DNA from: Brevipalpus yothersi
Lineage: Eukaryota; Arthropoda; Arachnida; Trombidiformes; Tenuipalpidae
Direction: 5' to 3'
Assembly: GCA_003956705.1 (NCBI GenBank)
Contig: QZCP01000833.1
Coordinates: 128,702-192,701 of the forward strand
DNA length: 64,000 nt
Positions 1 to 10,942 of the stretch are shown here, in pieces. Under the pieces are notes generated by a model. The model ran no database searches, had not been told where the DNA came from, and worked only from the letters and a program-made list of their open reading frames with translations. The number at the start of each line of letters is the position of its first letter. Within the stretch, counting starts at the first letter, position 1. A program made the position numbers and the translations under genes.

Positions 1-264
1 CCGACAATAGTTGTCATAATTTATTCTCTCATAATTATATTAGCAATCATTACAATATTTATGCTTGTTATTTATGGGATCAAATCAGGAAAAACAAAGA
101 AAAGAGAATCTCATACAGTATCTTCACTCGCTAGCTTTGTAAGCTTTGGAAAACAATCGATACCATCGGGATCATCTATCAAAGGTATCAAAGGTTTACA
201 TTCTCAGTCCACCAAAGAAGGCTCATCCATGAAAATGGCTCCCAAGACTTTGGCATCTGAATGA
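1..264 (+). CDS. 3' end of a PSI-type membrane receptor gene (receptor copy 1, truncated by the window edge)
   Basis: Frame 1 is open from base 1 to the TGA ending at 264. It encodes a hydrophobic span (VVIIYSLIIILAIITIFML) followed by a basic stop-transfer stretch (KSGKTKKR) and a Ser/Thr/Lys-rich tail. This is the same end architecture as the intact receptor genes at 17.97 kb and 42-59 kb: one membrane span and a short cytoplasmic tail. The ectodomain lies upstream of the window. An AATAAA polyadenylation signal sits at about 276-281, twelve bases after the stop. The tail sequence (SLASFVSFGK) matches no other tail in the window, in line with tail divergence in the family. Assignment rests on architecture and position rather than a diagnostic domain. 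Confidence 0.6.
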   Translation, partial: PTIVVIIYSLIIILAIITIFMLVIYGIKSGKTKKRESHTVSSLASFVSFGKQSIPSGSSIKGIKGLHSQSTKEGSSMKMAPKTLASE

Positions 265-549
265 CTTTTCTCTTGAATAAAAATTTCTTGTTTCAGAAAA
301 TGATAGTTTTGATTTTATTAATTAATTAGGATTTAATGCAACCGGCTAGTTACATGAGTTATCTTGAGGTATGTAGAAAGTGTGTCTGGGTCAGTATTTA
401 TTCTCTTACAATTTAGATTATTCTGAGATTTTCAATTGTATTTCCTTGCTCAGCTATAATCGTTTCGTTGTTGTAAAATCGAAATCCTGAAATAAAGAAC
501 TTGATTCATCATTTCGACTTATTACTACTATAACTGTATGCCACTTGTA

Positions 550-995
550 TTTCGATTTTTGGACTATGCTCATTCTACCTAGAAAAGGTTTGTGACAAAG
601 ATAACTACCAAAAAGTCAATGGTATTTGTGAACAAAAAACATTGATACAACAAAATTGTGCCAAAACTTCTATGTTTTCTTGCAATAATCTCGCAGATTT
701 TTGGTTATGCTTGATGAGAATCCAAAAAGCAAGACTCAATCACGAGTGCTCCAAAGAATATGAATTTGATCAACAGAAAACATTTTCTAAATGCTGTGAT
801 GTATGTAAGCTTGGTGTGAATATGGCTTTGATTGAAAAGAAATATTCAATACCAGATAATACACAATGTACTGATTCATCTTTTGAAGCATCTTTTCGTG
901 TGTGCTGTAAAAATTCACTAAATCCTAGTATGTATTCTAGTTTTCTAAATCCTGATATTGATTATTATACCATTATATCAATTGTGCAAATGTGA
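550..995 (+). pseudogene. Fibulin-1-like anaphylatoxin-module exon (isolated fragment)
   Basis: An open frame encodes a Cys-rich segment with paired cysteines: FSKCCDVCKLGVNMALIEKK, then a later Cys and FRVCCKNS. Spacing CC-x2-C ... C ... CC is that of the anaphylatoxin-like modules at the N terminus of fibulin-1 and fibulin-2, and an upstream half carries four more cysteines. No signal peptide or EGF exon is joined to it within reach, so it is either one internal exon of a larger plus-strand gene or a stranded remnant. The coding exon may end before 995, since GTATGT at about 931 is a possible donor. A decayed copy lies at 5.76 kb. The adjacent families contain fibulin C-terminal domains, which supports the reading. 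Confidence 0.5.
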
Positions 996-1202
996 GAACT
1001 CATTTAATTTTAATCGATTCCAATATGTACGTTTGCGTGTGTGTAGATCGTTGTGACGAAAAAGCTTTTCGTTCATTTTGTATTTTGTTCATTTTTGAAA
1101 TGGATGCAAAAAAATAATTGACGATAATCATGAGAAAAGGAAGAAAGGCGAACCGATTATTACGAAAGAATAGATTTCTTCTCAATAAAATTCATGTATG
1201 GA

Positions 1203-1760
1203 AAAGAGTGAAAGAGATAAATTGAGGTCACTTGTCTTTATCAGTGAGTTTGCCAATTAATCATACAACCAATCATCATTCTTCTTCCATTAATCAAGAG
1301 GTGCCTTAAAGTATTGATTGATGATCAAAATCAATATTATCCATTCATCAATAAGACATTAATTTTAGAATCAAAAAATCTGTTTTCTTTTGACATCGAA
1401 TTGAAGGTAAAAAATGGACTTACTACTTACTACCTCAAAGTCCTCGAGACTATGTTAAGCTACTCACATCGTTCTGCGAACTGATCACTATCATCATTTC
1501 GAATTTTTTAGTGCTCGAATATTAATCAATAATCAAAACTTTTCAATGTTACTGATAAATAAAATCAGCAAGTTGTTGTATAAAAAGTTTTCATCTATAA
1601 TTGAAAATATTAGCTTCGAACTGAACTACTCTCAATTATGAGCTTGATCCTGATATTTCTTTGATATAAAAAAAATTGGTTATCATTTGATCAACATGAT
1701 GGTATGATGGTAATTGTTGATCATTTTTATTATTTCTTATAAGGTTAAGTTATCTTTATA
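1203..1760. repeat. Spacer repeat shared with 27.6 kb, 32.5 kb and 37.0 kb
   Basis: This non-coding stretch starts with GGTCACTTGTCTTTATCAGT and continues through a region containing the TCACATCGTTCTG and AATAATCAAAACTTTTC blocks. The same ordered blocks recur at 37.02-37.48 kb, partly at 27.64-27.81 kb, and the first block also at 32.49-32.55 kb. The copies are diverged by point changes and small indels. It appears to be part of the duplicated unit around the fibulin-like genes rather than a transposon: no terminal repeats or ORF are visible. No gene is seen between 1000 and 1862. Confidence 0.6.
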
Positions 1761-1862
1761 CAAATTTAACAACGTGACATTTTTCTTCCTCTTTATATTG
1801 AAAAATTGACTATCAAGCTTAAAGATACGGTTAGTTGAGGACCATCAAGATTTTCCATAAGC

Positions 1863-3148
1863 TTAATCATGCCCTATCATGCCAACAGTGAATGGCAATC
1901 TTGAAACATAGAGTGTAGTCCTAAATTCAAAAATGAATGCATCTTCTGCTGCCTCAGCAATAACATTGATGAAAACTTCTCCTTCTCTGGGAAAAGGCTT
2001 GATAGACTTCATAATCAACTCTTGAGATTCATCGTCTTTGGATTGAACAGAAACTTGAATATATTTGGCAAATTCTCCGGGATCAATTTTCAGCTCTCGT
2101 TGTTTGAATTTGTATGCTTCCGGTAATTTTGTTGTTAAAAATGCCTGATTTTTCTTGATATCTCTCATCAAAAGTCCGATAGCAGCCTTCTTTATGAAAT
2201 GAGTAGTACCATTTCCCTCTCTCAGGCATATATGCCTGAAAAAATTAATGAAAATTAAATTTCAAAGCAGTTGCAATATTAATAGCTCTCGTGAGATGTT
2301 CAATGAGTGTTTCCAATTAACTTACCCGAGTTCTGTTTGAGAAGTGAATCCTTGATCACATTCGAAATTAAGACAAATATAACCACCAGGAACGTTGGCG
2401 CATACATCGTTAGCATGACATCTTTTTCGACGACTATTGCATTCATCGACATCAATGCATCGTTTCTTCACATGATCCAATTCGAAACCTATTGGACATG
2501 CACAAACATAGTTGCCCTCATGAAGTACACATTCCCAACCATTACAATCTCCTATATCTTCACACCTCTTCAAACAGAAACTACCATGCTTTTTATGAGT
2601 TACTGGACAGGCACAATCTACTTTCGGACTACTTGTAAAGTTCAACGATGAGCCATATGGACAGCGAGGATAACAGCTTTCTCCGTTTGAATCCTCTAAA
2701 AATTCTGGACTACAAAGACATTTCTCTAAACCAGCACCCACAGACTGACAGGATCGGCCATGGAACTTCGAACACTCCTCATGGTTACAAATACATTCCT
2801 CATTTCCAGGGATTATTATTTCTCCCGCTGGACACTTTCTGCAATCAAAACTTCCATCCAAATTTATACAGAAAAATCCATCAGGACAAAACTTATTTTT
2901 TGAATCACATTCATCAACATCTACACAGACTCCATTCAATAGAGCAAATCCTTCTGTACACACTGTTGTCGAATTTAGCGCTGATGGGTTTCCTACAGTG
3001 GTGATCTCGGATGTTGGAACTGAACAGAAAGAAAATGATAAATTAATTTGGGTTAGGTCAAGAATTGGCAAATTCAATACTCACACTTAATTCTGGCAGA
3101 TTGAGAGGCTGAAAAAAGAGAAATGATGAGAAGAAAAAAGAGAAACAT
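1863..3148 (-). CDS. Fibulin-like secreted EGF protein, copy A (376 aa, three exons)
   Basis: Exons on the minus strand are 3148-3085, 3019-2326 and 2235-1863, with GT/AG junctions and phases 1 and 2. The protein has a signal peptide (MFLFFLLIISLFSASQSA), a Cys-rich region with two calcium-binding EGF signatures (DVDEC...C-x-N...GSFDC, and IDVDECNSRRKRC...GGYIC), an intervening Cys-rich tract with an NFTSS glycosylation site, and a C-terminal domain of about 120 residues. That domain ends with PFPREGEVFINVI and LYVSRLPFTV, matching the fibulin-type C-terminal module (IRLRIYVSQYPF-like ending). It should be an extracellular-matrix or secreted glycoprotein. Architecture resembles a shortened fibulin with few EGF repeats. 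Exon 3 has three extra bases at its 5' end compared with the other copies. Function beyond the family is unknown. Confidence 0.8.
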
Positions 3149-3237
3149 TCTGGAATGTAAGTGACACAATTACCATGGACGAAGATGAACACGAATGGGT
3201 TGGAAAGTTTTGCTGTTGGGAAATGCTGGCTTGTGAG

Positions 3238-3250
3238 GCCTTTTTATTCC
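3238..3250 (-). promoter_or_regulatory. TATA-like element of fibulin-like copy A
   Basis: The minus strand reads GGAATAAAAAGGC about 95 bases upstream of the ATG at 3148. The same AATAAAAAGGC block occurs at a similar distance before copies B (about 5652-5663) and C (22857-22867). The upstream block containing GTGTTCACCATGAGCTCAAT is conserved with it. Copy A has a changed version (TGGCTCA) of the AP-1-like site found in several siblings. Confidence 0.45.
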
Positions 3251-4287
3251 TAGTAGATTGAGCTCATGGTGAACACTCAGAGCTCACCAACTCTCTGTGA
3301 GCCATCTGTTTTGAAAAACAAGGTTTTTGTGACCTTCTTATAGATAGGAAATCAAGTCGAAAATAGAAGGTGACCTATACCTTCTAGAGTTTTGTGAATC
3401 GAAGCTTCTAGGTGAGCAACTTTTTGTGAGTCACCCGTTCTTGGAAATAATCTTCCTGTGACGTACATCTTCCGGATAAGAAATCAAATCAGAAAGTTTT
3501 GATTTTTTTTGCCTCTTCAACCATTTAGAAATATTACTACTGTACATAGTCCAAGTAATTCAGCACGAAAGAGAATACTGATCCCTCATTCATATTGGTA
3601 ATGAATCTTTCGGATCAAGCTTACTCGGGTGTATGACCAAACTCCTCTGATTTTCATTCTATCTGAAATTCCATTGAAATGGGACTGCAAGCATCTTATA
3701 AAGAAACTTGAAGAATATAGCTTCCCTATCTGCAGTTAGGTTATCATTATCCAGCTCATTTTTACCATATTTATTTCTTCACACCCATTCATATGATATT
3801 CAAAAATGATCGAAATCTTTATCTGAGAGATATCAAAGCCAAAATATAGGAAATGACGGAACCTCAGGAATATGTGAATAAAAACCTTTCATTTTCTTTT
3901 TTTCTTACATCATTCCTTCTTATGCCTTGTATCGATTATTTATCTGTTATGAACTTAGCTATAAAAACGCTCGCTTTCCTGAGTTTTGGTGAACTCTATG
4001 AATAAGAAGATATGAACAAGAATGATGAAAAATTTAATTACAATTATCTGTTTATTTTCGGTTTGCTTTCAGATCAAGTTGAGCAAAACATGAATCTTGA
4101 TGATTGAGCATGAGAATACCTATTACATGTACATAGCATGTATATAGCATTGGGGTGATTTCTCGTAAGATCAAGTTACCATTTTTAAAACCTAACAATG
4201 TGCCGTTTTTCTTCCTTAAATGGAAAAAAATCGACTATCTAGCTGAAAGATACAGTTTTTTGAACACTATCAAGATTTTCAACCAGC
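3251..4287. other. Spacer of the fibulin-like repeat unit
   Basis: No credible gene. It contains the distal promoter block of copy A and, near 4020-4150, a flank block (TTTCAGATCAAGTTGAG, GAATCTTGATGATTGAGC) that lies a few hundred bases downstream of other minus-strand copies (28.15, 33.07, 35.22 and 37.8 kb). Confidence 0.5.
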
Positions 4288-5558
4288 TTAATCATCCCCT
4301 ATAATGTCAACAGTGAATGGCAGCTTAAAAACATGGAGTGTAGTCCTAAGTTCATAGATGAATGCTTCTTGTGATAGTCCAGCAATAATATGGATAAAAA
4401 CTTTTCCTTCTCTGGGAAAGGGCTTGATAGACTTCATAATCAACTCTTGAAATCCATCGTCTGTTGGTTGAATAGAAACTTGAATATATTTAGTATACTC
4501 TTCGGGATCAATTTTCACCTCCCATAGTTCTAATTTGTATGCTCTTGTTAACTTCGTTGTTAAAAATGCCTGATTTTTCTTAATATCTCTCATTATCAGT
4601 CTGATAGCAGGCTTCCTTATGAAATGAGTAATACCAATTCCCTCTTTCAAGCATAGCCTGTGAAATCGAAAAAATTAAATTCAAAAAAGCTGCAATGACA
4701 ATAGCTCTCGAGATATGTTCAATGAGTATTTCCAATTAACTTACCCAAGTCCTTTTAAAGGAGTGAATCCTTGATCACATTTTGAATTAAGACAAACATA
4801 ACTACCAGGAACGTTGGCGCATTCATCATCAGGAGGACATCTTTCAGGTCTCTCACATTCATCGACATCAATGCATTGTTTCTTGGCATGATCCAATTTG
4901 AAACCTTTTGGACACGCACAAACTCCATCGTAACCCTCATCATGTACACAATAACCATTACATTCTCCTAGATTTCCACATTTCTTCAAACAGAAACTAC
5001 CATGCTTTTTATGAGTGTCTGGACAGGCACAATCTACTTTTGGACTGCTTGTGAAGTTCAACGACGAGCCAAATGGACAGCGAGGTTTGCAGTTGAATGA
5101 TTTTGAATCCTCGAAAAAGTCTGGACTACAAAGACATTTCTCCAAACCAACACCCACAGATTGACAGGATCGGCCATAGAACTTCGAACACTCCTCATGA
5201 TGACAAGTACATTTCTCATTTCCAGGGATTACTCTTTCTCCCAGTGGACATTCTTTGCAAACATAACTTCTATTCCTATCCATACAGAAAGTTCCATCAG
5301 GACAAAATTTATTTTTTGGATGACATTCATCAACTACACAGACTCCATTCAATAGAGCAAATCCGTCTGGACACATTTTGGTCAGGTTTAGCACTGATGG
5401 GTTTCCTTCAGTGATGATTTCGGATCTTGTAGCTAAACAGAAAGAAAACGATAAAGTAATTTAGGTTAGGTCAAAAATTGGCAAATTTAATACTCACGAT
5501 TAGTTTCGGCAAATTGAGAGGCTGAAAAAAGAGAGAATATAAGAAGAATGAGAAACAT
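4288..5558 (-). CDS. Fibulin-like secreted EGF protein, copy B (372 aa, three exons)
   Basis: Exons are 5558-5498, 5432-4745 and 4657-4288 (61+688+370 nt), with the same phases 1 and 2 as copy A. The signal peptide is MFLILLIFSLFSASQFAETN. One residue is missing before the first calcium-binding EGF (GVCVVDEC instead of GVCVDVDEC), which removes one acidic residue of the usual D-x-D-E-C calcium motif. The second EGF is typical (IDVDECERPERCPPDDECAN). The C-terminal fibulin-type domain is full length and ends LHVFKLPFTVDIIGDD. Its 3' neighbour in the array is copy A, about 2.4 kb away in the same orientation. Promoter elements (TATA-like AATAAAAAGGC and TGACTCA) are well preserved. Confidence 0.8.
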
Positions 5559-5712
5559 TCTGATTGGGATGAAAGTGACACAATGACTATGGACAAAGAT
5601 GAACATGAATGGCTAAGAAAGTTCTACTGTTGAGAAAAGCTAGCTTGTGATGCCTTTTTATTCCCTAGTAGATTGAGCTCATGGTGAACACTCAGACCTG
5701 TCCAACTTTCTG

Positions 5713-5719
5713 TGAGTCA
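5713..5719 (-). promoter_or_regulatory. AP-1-like TGACTCA site upstream of copy B
   Basis: An exact TGACTCA heptamer within a conserved block (AACAAGTGACTCACAGAAAG on the minus strand), about 155 bases upstream of the ATG. The same heptamer recurs at the same relative place upstream of copies C, E, H and I and the exon-1 remnant at 22.5 kb. Confidence 0.4.
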
Positions 5720-5756
5720 CTTGTTCTTGAAAACAAGCTTTTTGTGACGTACACCG

Positions 5757-5820
5757 ATCTATTTTTTGAAGCAGCTTTTCATGTTTGCTAAGAAAATTCA
5801 CTAAATCCTAAGAGTACTCA
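5757..5820 (+). pseudogene. Decayed copy of the anaphylatoxin-exon end
   Basis: About 60 bases match 885-945 (TTTTGAAGCA, TTCACTAAATCCTA) with a stop replacing part of the final Cys pair (GTTTGCTAAG instead of GTGTGCTGTAA). It is a short remnant of the fibulin-1-like exon at 0.55-1.0 kb. Confidence 0.5.
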
Positions 5821-6040
5821 TTATTTGACGTCAATCTGTGGATTTCTCAGCTATGTTCACTTGAAGTACAATTACTTACCAACATGGTTCCCTCACTGTT
5901 GCCCTCTTACTTTGCATCCACAGATCTCCGGAACTCTGACCCAGCCTCAATAATAGCACTTCTAATTCTCAACCTCAACTTTAGCCCCTCGCGACGCCTA
6001 TACTCACATCATGGCCTCTTACCAAAATGACTTCAACCGA

Positions 6041-6299
6041 AAAACTAGATAATAGAGTGTTCGAAAAGTGATAATGTTACTGAAATCTTCGAATCAGAAT
6101 GTAAATGCCCCGAAGGATTCAAGAAGAGTGACTCGAAGGAGGTAATATGTGAGGATGTTGATGAGTGTTCTGAGAGTTCCCATAACTGTAAGAATGTGGA
6201 CTCATGTTTGAACACTATTGGAAGTTTTACTTGTAGTGAATGTTCTGAAGGACTTATTTTACGCAATACTACATGTATTTCTGAAGTACCAAAGAGCTA
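6041..6299 (+). pseudogene. Calcium-binding EGF exon fragment of a fibulin-like gene
   Basis: A plus-strand frame encodes CKCPEGFKKSDSKE, then EDVDECSESSHNC, SCLNTIGSFTCSEC and a final Cys (NTTCISEVPKS) before a TAG at about 6299. DVDEC...C...C-x-N-x-IGSF-x-C is the calcium-binding EGF consensus. An AG dinucleotide before the first codon could be an acceptor. It is unlike the second exon of the minus-strand copies, so it probably derives from the fibulin-1-like plus-strand gene that also left the anaphylatoxin pieces. No fibulin C-terminal domain follows, so it looks stranded or is the final exon of a variant. Confidence 0.5.
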
Positions 6300-6826
6300 G
6301 GGAAATTCTACCAGAAATACTATTGGAGGATTAACATTTCCTTCTCGACAATGTTCTCCTGGTTTTCGATTCACAATACTGATCGAATCAATCATAAAGA
6401 ACAAGATTTACTTCTTATTTTTTCTACTAACCATTTAAATGATCAAAAAATGCTTTAAAATTCAAACAAAAAATATCAAAAAGATACAGAATTTCCAAAA
6501 AATGATCCATGAACAGTCTATGGGTGAGATTGATTTTCGGAAAAATTCTGATCCCATACCTAAAACAAATAAATCATCAAAAATTTTATCAGTAAATTTT
6601 TTTCGATCAAATTAAATTCAAGTCAAAACTTGCCAATCATAAGTCGCGCTATTCGAAGAGGCTCAACTTTTGGCGCAAGTTTTCGTTTTATTTTGAACAA
6701 ACTTTTCTGCTTTTTTCGGCGCGATTGTGTTCATGTTTTGATTAATTGATTGAAGAAAATGTGAATTAATTTGATTTGATCTTGTGTTGTGATTGTGATT
6801 CATACATCAAAAGTAGATTAACTACA
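6300..6826. other. Intergenic region and probable promoter of the coiled-coil gene
   Basis: AT-rich, no ORF of note. The last 100 bases, which lead into the ATG at 6827, were copied with the gene into the pseudogene at 26.5-27.1 kb, so this flank belongs to the duplicated segment. Confidence 0.4.
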
Positions 6827-7799
6827 ATGGACAGCACATTGGTGAGACAAGTGATACTGTTTCATCATCTTGATGAACTTCGGCGAAAGGTAATTGACTT
6901 GCGATTGGCATGTATTATGATTGCTTATTGGTATGATTCCATGTCCTTCTTCAGGATCCTGATTTGGATAAATTTTTTAACCTCTTTCGCTTGAAAACTC
7001 ATCATCCAAGTCTATTCAGGCTGGCAAGTAATCTGAAGACTATTCACTCAGAACCATCGCTTGATCTGAAGAGTATCTGTCAGAGTTTGGAATCAAGTCT
7101 CAATAATGAATTGATTGAGGTTGGAAAATACGTCTGTGATAAAGAAGCACCTGATATTGAAACAATCAAGAATGATGTGGACTTATTTCTATCTGAAGCT
7201 CGAGCAATTGATCACTTGGATCGGGAATCAAATAATCTCCGAGTCCAAATTGCAAAGGTAATTTTTTACTATTTATACAGAAAGTTGCCTTGTGTAGTAA
7301 TGTAGTTTTTGTTTAATTCTGACAGGCAGCTGAAGATTACTTTAAATACAGCAAGAAACATACAGAAGAGTTCAAAATTAACTTTAAGCTAGCTCATGAT
7401 CACTCAACGGCCAATTTACTCTACGCTAAGGCATACGCTATTTGTCTTAAGAGAAGGTAATTTATTATCAGTTAAACAATTTTCTGTCAAGTTTCTTAAC
7501 TTTTGTATTGTTTTCACATGATTAGGCTTCGTGAAACGGAAAGAGCTGTGGATAAGTTTGGTAAAGCATCTATCATCAGTGAGCTTCGTAGAAAGAGAGA
7601 TGGTCTCGAGTCTAAGAACAAAATTCTCAAGCAAGAACTCAGAGAAAAACAGGATCGTCTGAAGCAGTATGATGAAATGGATCCTGATTTAATGAAAAAA
7701 TATCATTCGTTGAAGGAGGAATTAAATTATCGAATATGGGCATGCAAGCAAGCCGATCAAGGCTCAAATTCATCATCAGGTTCTATAGAATTTTCTTAG
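6827..7799 (+). CDS. Coiled-coil protein, unassigned (possibly augmin HAUS-like), 256 aa, four exons
   Basis: Exons 6827-6889, 6955-7257, 7326-7456 and 7526-7799 join in frame (63+303+131+274 nt) with short introns of about 65 bases. The protein starts MDSTLVRQVILFHHLDELRR, is rich in charged residues and Leu, and has a strong coiled coil near residues 165-235 (RRKRDGLESKNKILKQEL). It ends with a segment YDEMDPDLMKKYHSLKEEL...IWACKQ. That C-terminal pattern is reminiscent of augmin HAUS4 or HAUS1 subunits (microtubule-nucleation complex), but the match is by eye only. The gene converges on the p38-like gene, about 250 bases away. Inverted partial copies exist at 26.5 kb and 39.6 kb, which makes this the probable parent. 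Confidence 0.75.
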
Positions 7800-8051
7800 A
7801 TGAGTGATTCAAATAAGCATGTTGACTACAAAAATCAATATTTTGAAAGACCAATAATGTAATATCTCTGTTGAAGCGTTGAATTCCCTTATATTAGGTG
7901 TCTCAAGTTGATACATGAAGTAGTGAAAAGATTCATTTCGATTAGAAAGAGATAGCCTCAACATTCTGGTACTTGGAAAATTTTACTTTGATTCGTTGGA
8001 CAAAGAAAGGTAAAAGAGAATTTAGACTACTTGATTGCAGATATTTCCAAA

Positions 8052-9377
8052 TTAAGATCTCTTCTTTTCATCTTTTCTTGCTTTTGATTTACCCGAAGCG
8101 GGTAGATGTACAATTTTTGGTTCTCTAAAAACAGTTTTTGTTTCAGTCTTCTTGGTTAATTTATTTCCAGAATGCCCTCGACTATTAGGCATAGAGAAGA
8201 GACTCTTAGCAAAATTGGCACTTTGTGTTGAGGTAGAAGATGAGCGATCCAGGGTGAGATTGAAATCATAATCATCGAAATAAGAGCGGTGAGGAAAATG
8301 ATCGTCAGTGGTCATTTTGATTGGAATAAATCCACCCCCAGGGATGGTGGAAAGAGCTGGTGATGGAGAAGTCTCTCGTTTCGAATCAAGGGATGAAAGA
8401 TAAACTGCCTCTTCGCTACACAGTATCATTAACTCTTCTAATGGTGGATAAACAAATTTCAGAATCTCTGGTTCTCGTGACTTAGGTTCCAATTCGTCTT
8501 GAACGATGGGTAGTAGTTGCTCTGGTGGAGGATTACCGATCAGACATGGGTCAACATTGTAGACCTCTTGACTCTTCTGACTGAGAGTAGACACAGTGTC
8601 TTGAAATATCTGATATAGATCATAACATATTGCGTGTGACTGAATAACTGAATGACTGAATGCTATACATGTCATTTTAGATATTTTGAGTATAGATTTC
8701 ATGGTATCCAATTTAGGTAACAAAAGAAATGGTATTTGATATTCTACACACATATCATTCAAAGACGATTGTAGATGAATTGTGACTGGATCACTGAGAA
8801 CAACTCCAACTACTTTTCTACTTTTTATCTTTCTCATTATACTTTGTAAACCAAAAATAATCTCTTCTTTCAATTTATTTGATTCCACTGGCTTGTCATC
8901 TTTCTCATCCACTTTCTCGGTTGACACTGGTTTCGATTCTACATCACCATCATTACTACCAGCAGATTTCTTCTGTGATTTGCTAGAATAAAGAAGAAAA
9001 AATGATTCAATGAAAGCGAAAAACAATTAATGCCAGACAAAACGATTGCTTCAACTCATCATACTAAATCAACCTGATCAGCAAAAGTAATCAAATACTC
9101 ACCCCAAGTTTGCTGGTTTATCTTTTCGAACTGCATATTCGGGATTATTTTTAATCATATTCTCGAAAAAAGTACGAAATTTTTGTGTAACAGTTGCATT
9201 AGCTTTAGGTAAAGGTGGCCCATCTTGTCCACGAAGGAATGTCATTCGTTTGATTTTGTTTTGTTGTTGTTGCTGTTGTTGCGATTTGCCTTTCTTTTTG
9301 GTTATCTTTTGATTCACTTGGATTGGCTTCACTTCTGCAGAACAATCCACCTCCATCATGATCACAACAACTATCAA
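8052..9377 (-). CDS. RPP38: Probable ribonuclease P/MRP subunit p38 (L7Ae/L30e family), 401 aa, two exons
   Basis: Exon 1 is 9377-9103, ending GG at a GTGAGT donor; exon 2 is 8982-8052 after TATTCTAG. Total 1206 nt in frame. A start at the MMEVD methionine (9359) is an alternative. The N-terminal part is basic with a short poly-Gln run. The centre carries an L7Ae-like fold: GLQSIMRKIKSRKVVGVVLS, QIPFLLLPKL, and ISKMTCIAFSHSV, in the order seen in Rpp38 (a VNEVTRALERRELLLV-like strand, VPACQVPRL, GLKCVLALAF). This family binds kink-turn RNA in RNase P and RNase MRP for tRNA and rRNA processing in the nucleolus. The C terminus is Lys/Arg rich (KSKARKDEKKRS). SBP2-like L7Ae proteins are an alternative. 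Confidence 0.6.
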
Positions 9378-9698
9378 CAGATGAACACATCAAATAGATG
9401 TATCTATAGATATTATTAATAACAATTGTTAACAATCGAAATTGTTGTTGTTGTTACCGTTCAACATGAAACACATTTTTAATGTGCCGGCAAAAAAAGT
9501 GTCGACAAAACATGTGAGAAAAACCACGTGAATAGTAGTAACCGGTTCATTCATCTTTCACATTGGCAATGAAGTTATCATAAATCATCACAATGAATTA
9601 GATGATGGAGAGGAATATATAAAATATGATGAAAAGTTTGATGGATAATTTAATGAATTATACAATTTGCCATGATTTATAATGGAAAAGTGAATTAA

Positions 9699-10268
9699 TT
9701 AGGCTTCTTTTCGTTCATACAAATGGAATGTATACTTGAGACCATTTTCTTCTTGAACATCTTGAGGCACTTGATCGGAGGTAGTTTCTTGGAATATATT
9801 TTCATCGAATTTTGGAAAAAAAGTATCACATTCAAAATGAGCATGTATACGTGTTAAGTATATTCGGAAACATTGTGGTAATTGTAGTGATTCTTGGTAA
9901 ACTTTTTCACCACCAATAATGAATATTCCATCAACTTGATCCATTTGTGATGCACCCTCAATGGCACTCTCAAGACTACCGTAAACACCATCACATCCTA
10001 CCGGCTTTCCGTCCAACGATCTACTGACCACAATATTCACTCTATTCGGCAATGGACGAAATTTTTCCGGTATCGAAAACCATGTTTTACGACCCATAAT
10101 CACAGCATTCCTCTTACCATCATCATCACCTGTGCATGTAGTAGTCGTTATTCGATTGAAATAATTCATCTCATTCTTCAATCTCCATGGTAGCTTCTGA
10201 TTGACACCTATACCACCACCTTCACAGCATGCTGCAATCAATGAAAATTTTTTCATCATCAACCACAC
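9699..10268 (-). CDS. DHFR: Dihydrofolate reductase
   Basis: An uninterrupted 189-codon frame encodes a full-length DHFR, which reduces dihydrofolate to tetrahydrofolate with NADPH for thymidylate and purine synthesis. Visible landmarks in order are LIAACCEGGGIGVNQKLPW (substrate loop), LKNEMNYF with the catalytic acidic residue, VIMGRKTWFSIPEKFRPLP (NADPH binding), VNIVVSRSL, IFIIGGEKVYQ, ECDTFFPKFDE and a VQEENGLKYTFHLYER ending. Length is normal for a metazoan enzyme, with a small Asp-rich insertion (TGDDDGKRN). The most natural start is the Met of MKKFSLIAA (10256); the frame opens four residues earlier. No intron is needed. It lies head-to-head with PIP5K, about 670 bases apart. Confidence 0.93.
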   Translation of the reverse strand: MWLMMKKFSLIAACCEGGGIGVNQKLPWRLKNEMNYFNRITTTTCTGDDDGKRNAVIMGRKTWFSIPEKFRPLPNRVNIVVSRSLDGKPVGCDGVYGSLESAIEGASQMDQVDGIFIIGGEKVYQESLQLPQCFRIYLTRIHAHFECDTFFPKFDENIFQETTSDQVPQDVQEENGLKYTFHLYERKEA

Positions 10269-10942
10269 ACAATGGTCACCACCACTTTGTTTTCACCTAA
10301 ATTTCACCAAACAAACTGAACAATTTAAATCACTTTTTTTCGGATGATGTAAAAGAAAAATTATTATTTTTTTCCTTTCCAAACATCATTCATAATGTTA
10401 AATATACATTCACCGCCAGAGGGCCAAGCTGGTTTTGGTTTGGTTTTGATTTTTTTTTAGGTTGAAGCTTTTTTCTTTTTTGTTTTGATTCACATTCTCA
10501 ACTCTCTTCATTCTGTTCACTTATACAGAGTGAAATGATGATGATAAAAGTGAATGAAGCTGTGGAAGAGGAGAGACACAAAAAATCATCATCTTTTTCA
10601 CCATCTTCTTCACTTTTTTTGTGTGTGTGTTCCAATCTCTCTCTCCCTCTCTCTTCCTTGGTGAATTAATCGTTTGATTAATGATTAATATGTGTGTATT
10701 GCAAATCGATGAGCAAATTTATTTTCTGTGATTTTGTGCATTTAGGTGTGTGTGTGTGAGTGTGTGTATGTAGAGTAACACATTTTTGCTTCCTTTCGCA
10801 ACACACTTCACCACCATCACCATCATCATCTCCATCATCTCCATCTCCATCATCATCATTGGTTAACATTTTTTTTCGGCCCGTTTTTTGTACGGGATTA
10901 AGAAGAATCTTCTCTCTCTCTCACTCATCCAACATCATCACC
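10269..10942. promoter_or_regulatory. Divergent intergenic region between DHFR and PIP5K
   Basis: The 670 bases carry the 5' regions of both divergent genes. They include an AT-rich stretch, a (TG)n tract near 10745-10770 and a CAT/CTC-repeat tract near 10806-10860 (CATCATCATCTCCATCATC). No clear TATA box is visible. Shared promoter use is an inference from the geometry. Confidence 0.4.

Noticed and set aside
2307..3004. Plus-strand ORFs opposite copies A to J
   Set aside because: They mirror the well-supported minus-strand fibulin-like exons; repeated at each copy only because the coding strand is repeated.
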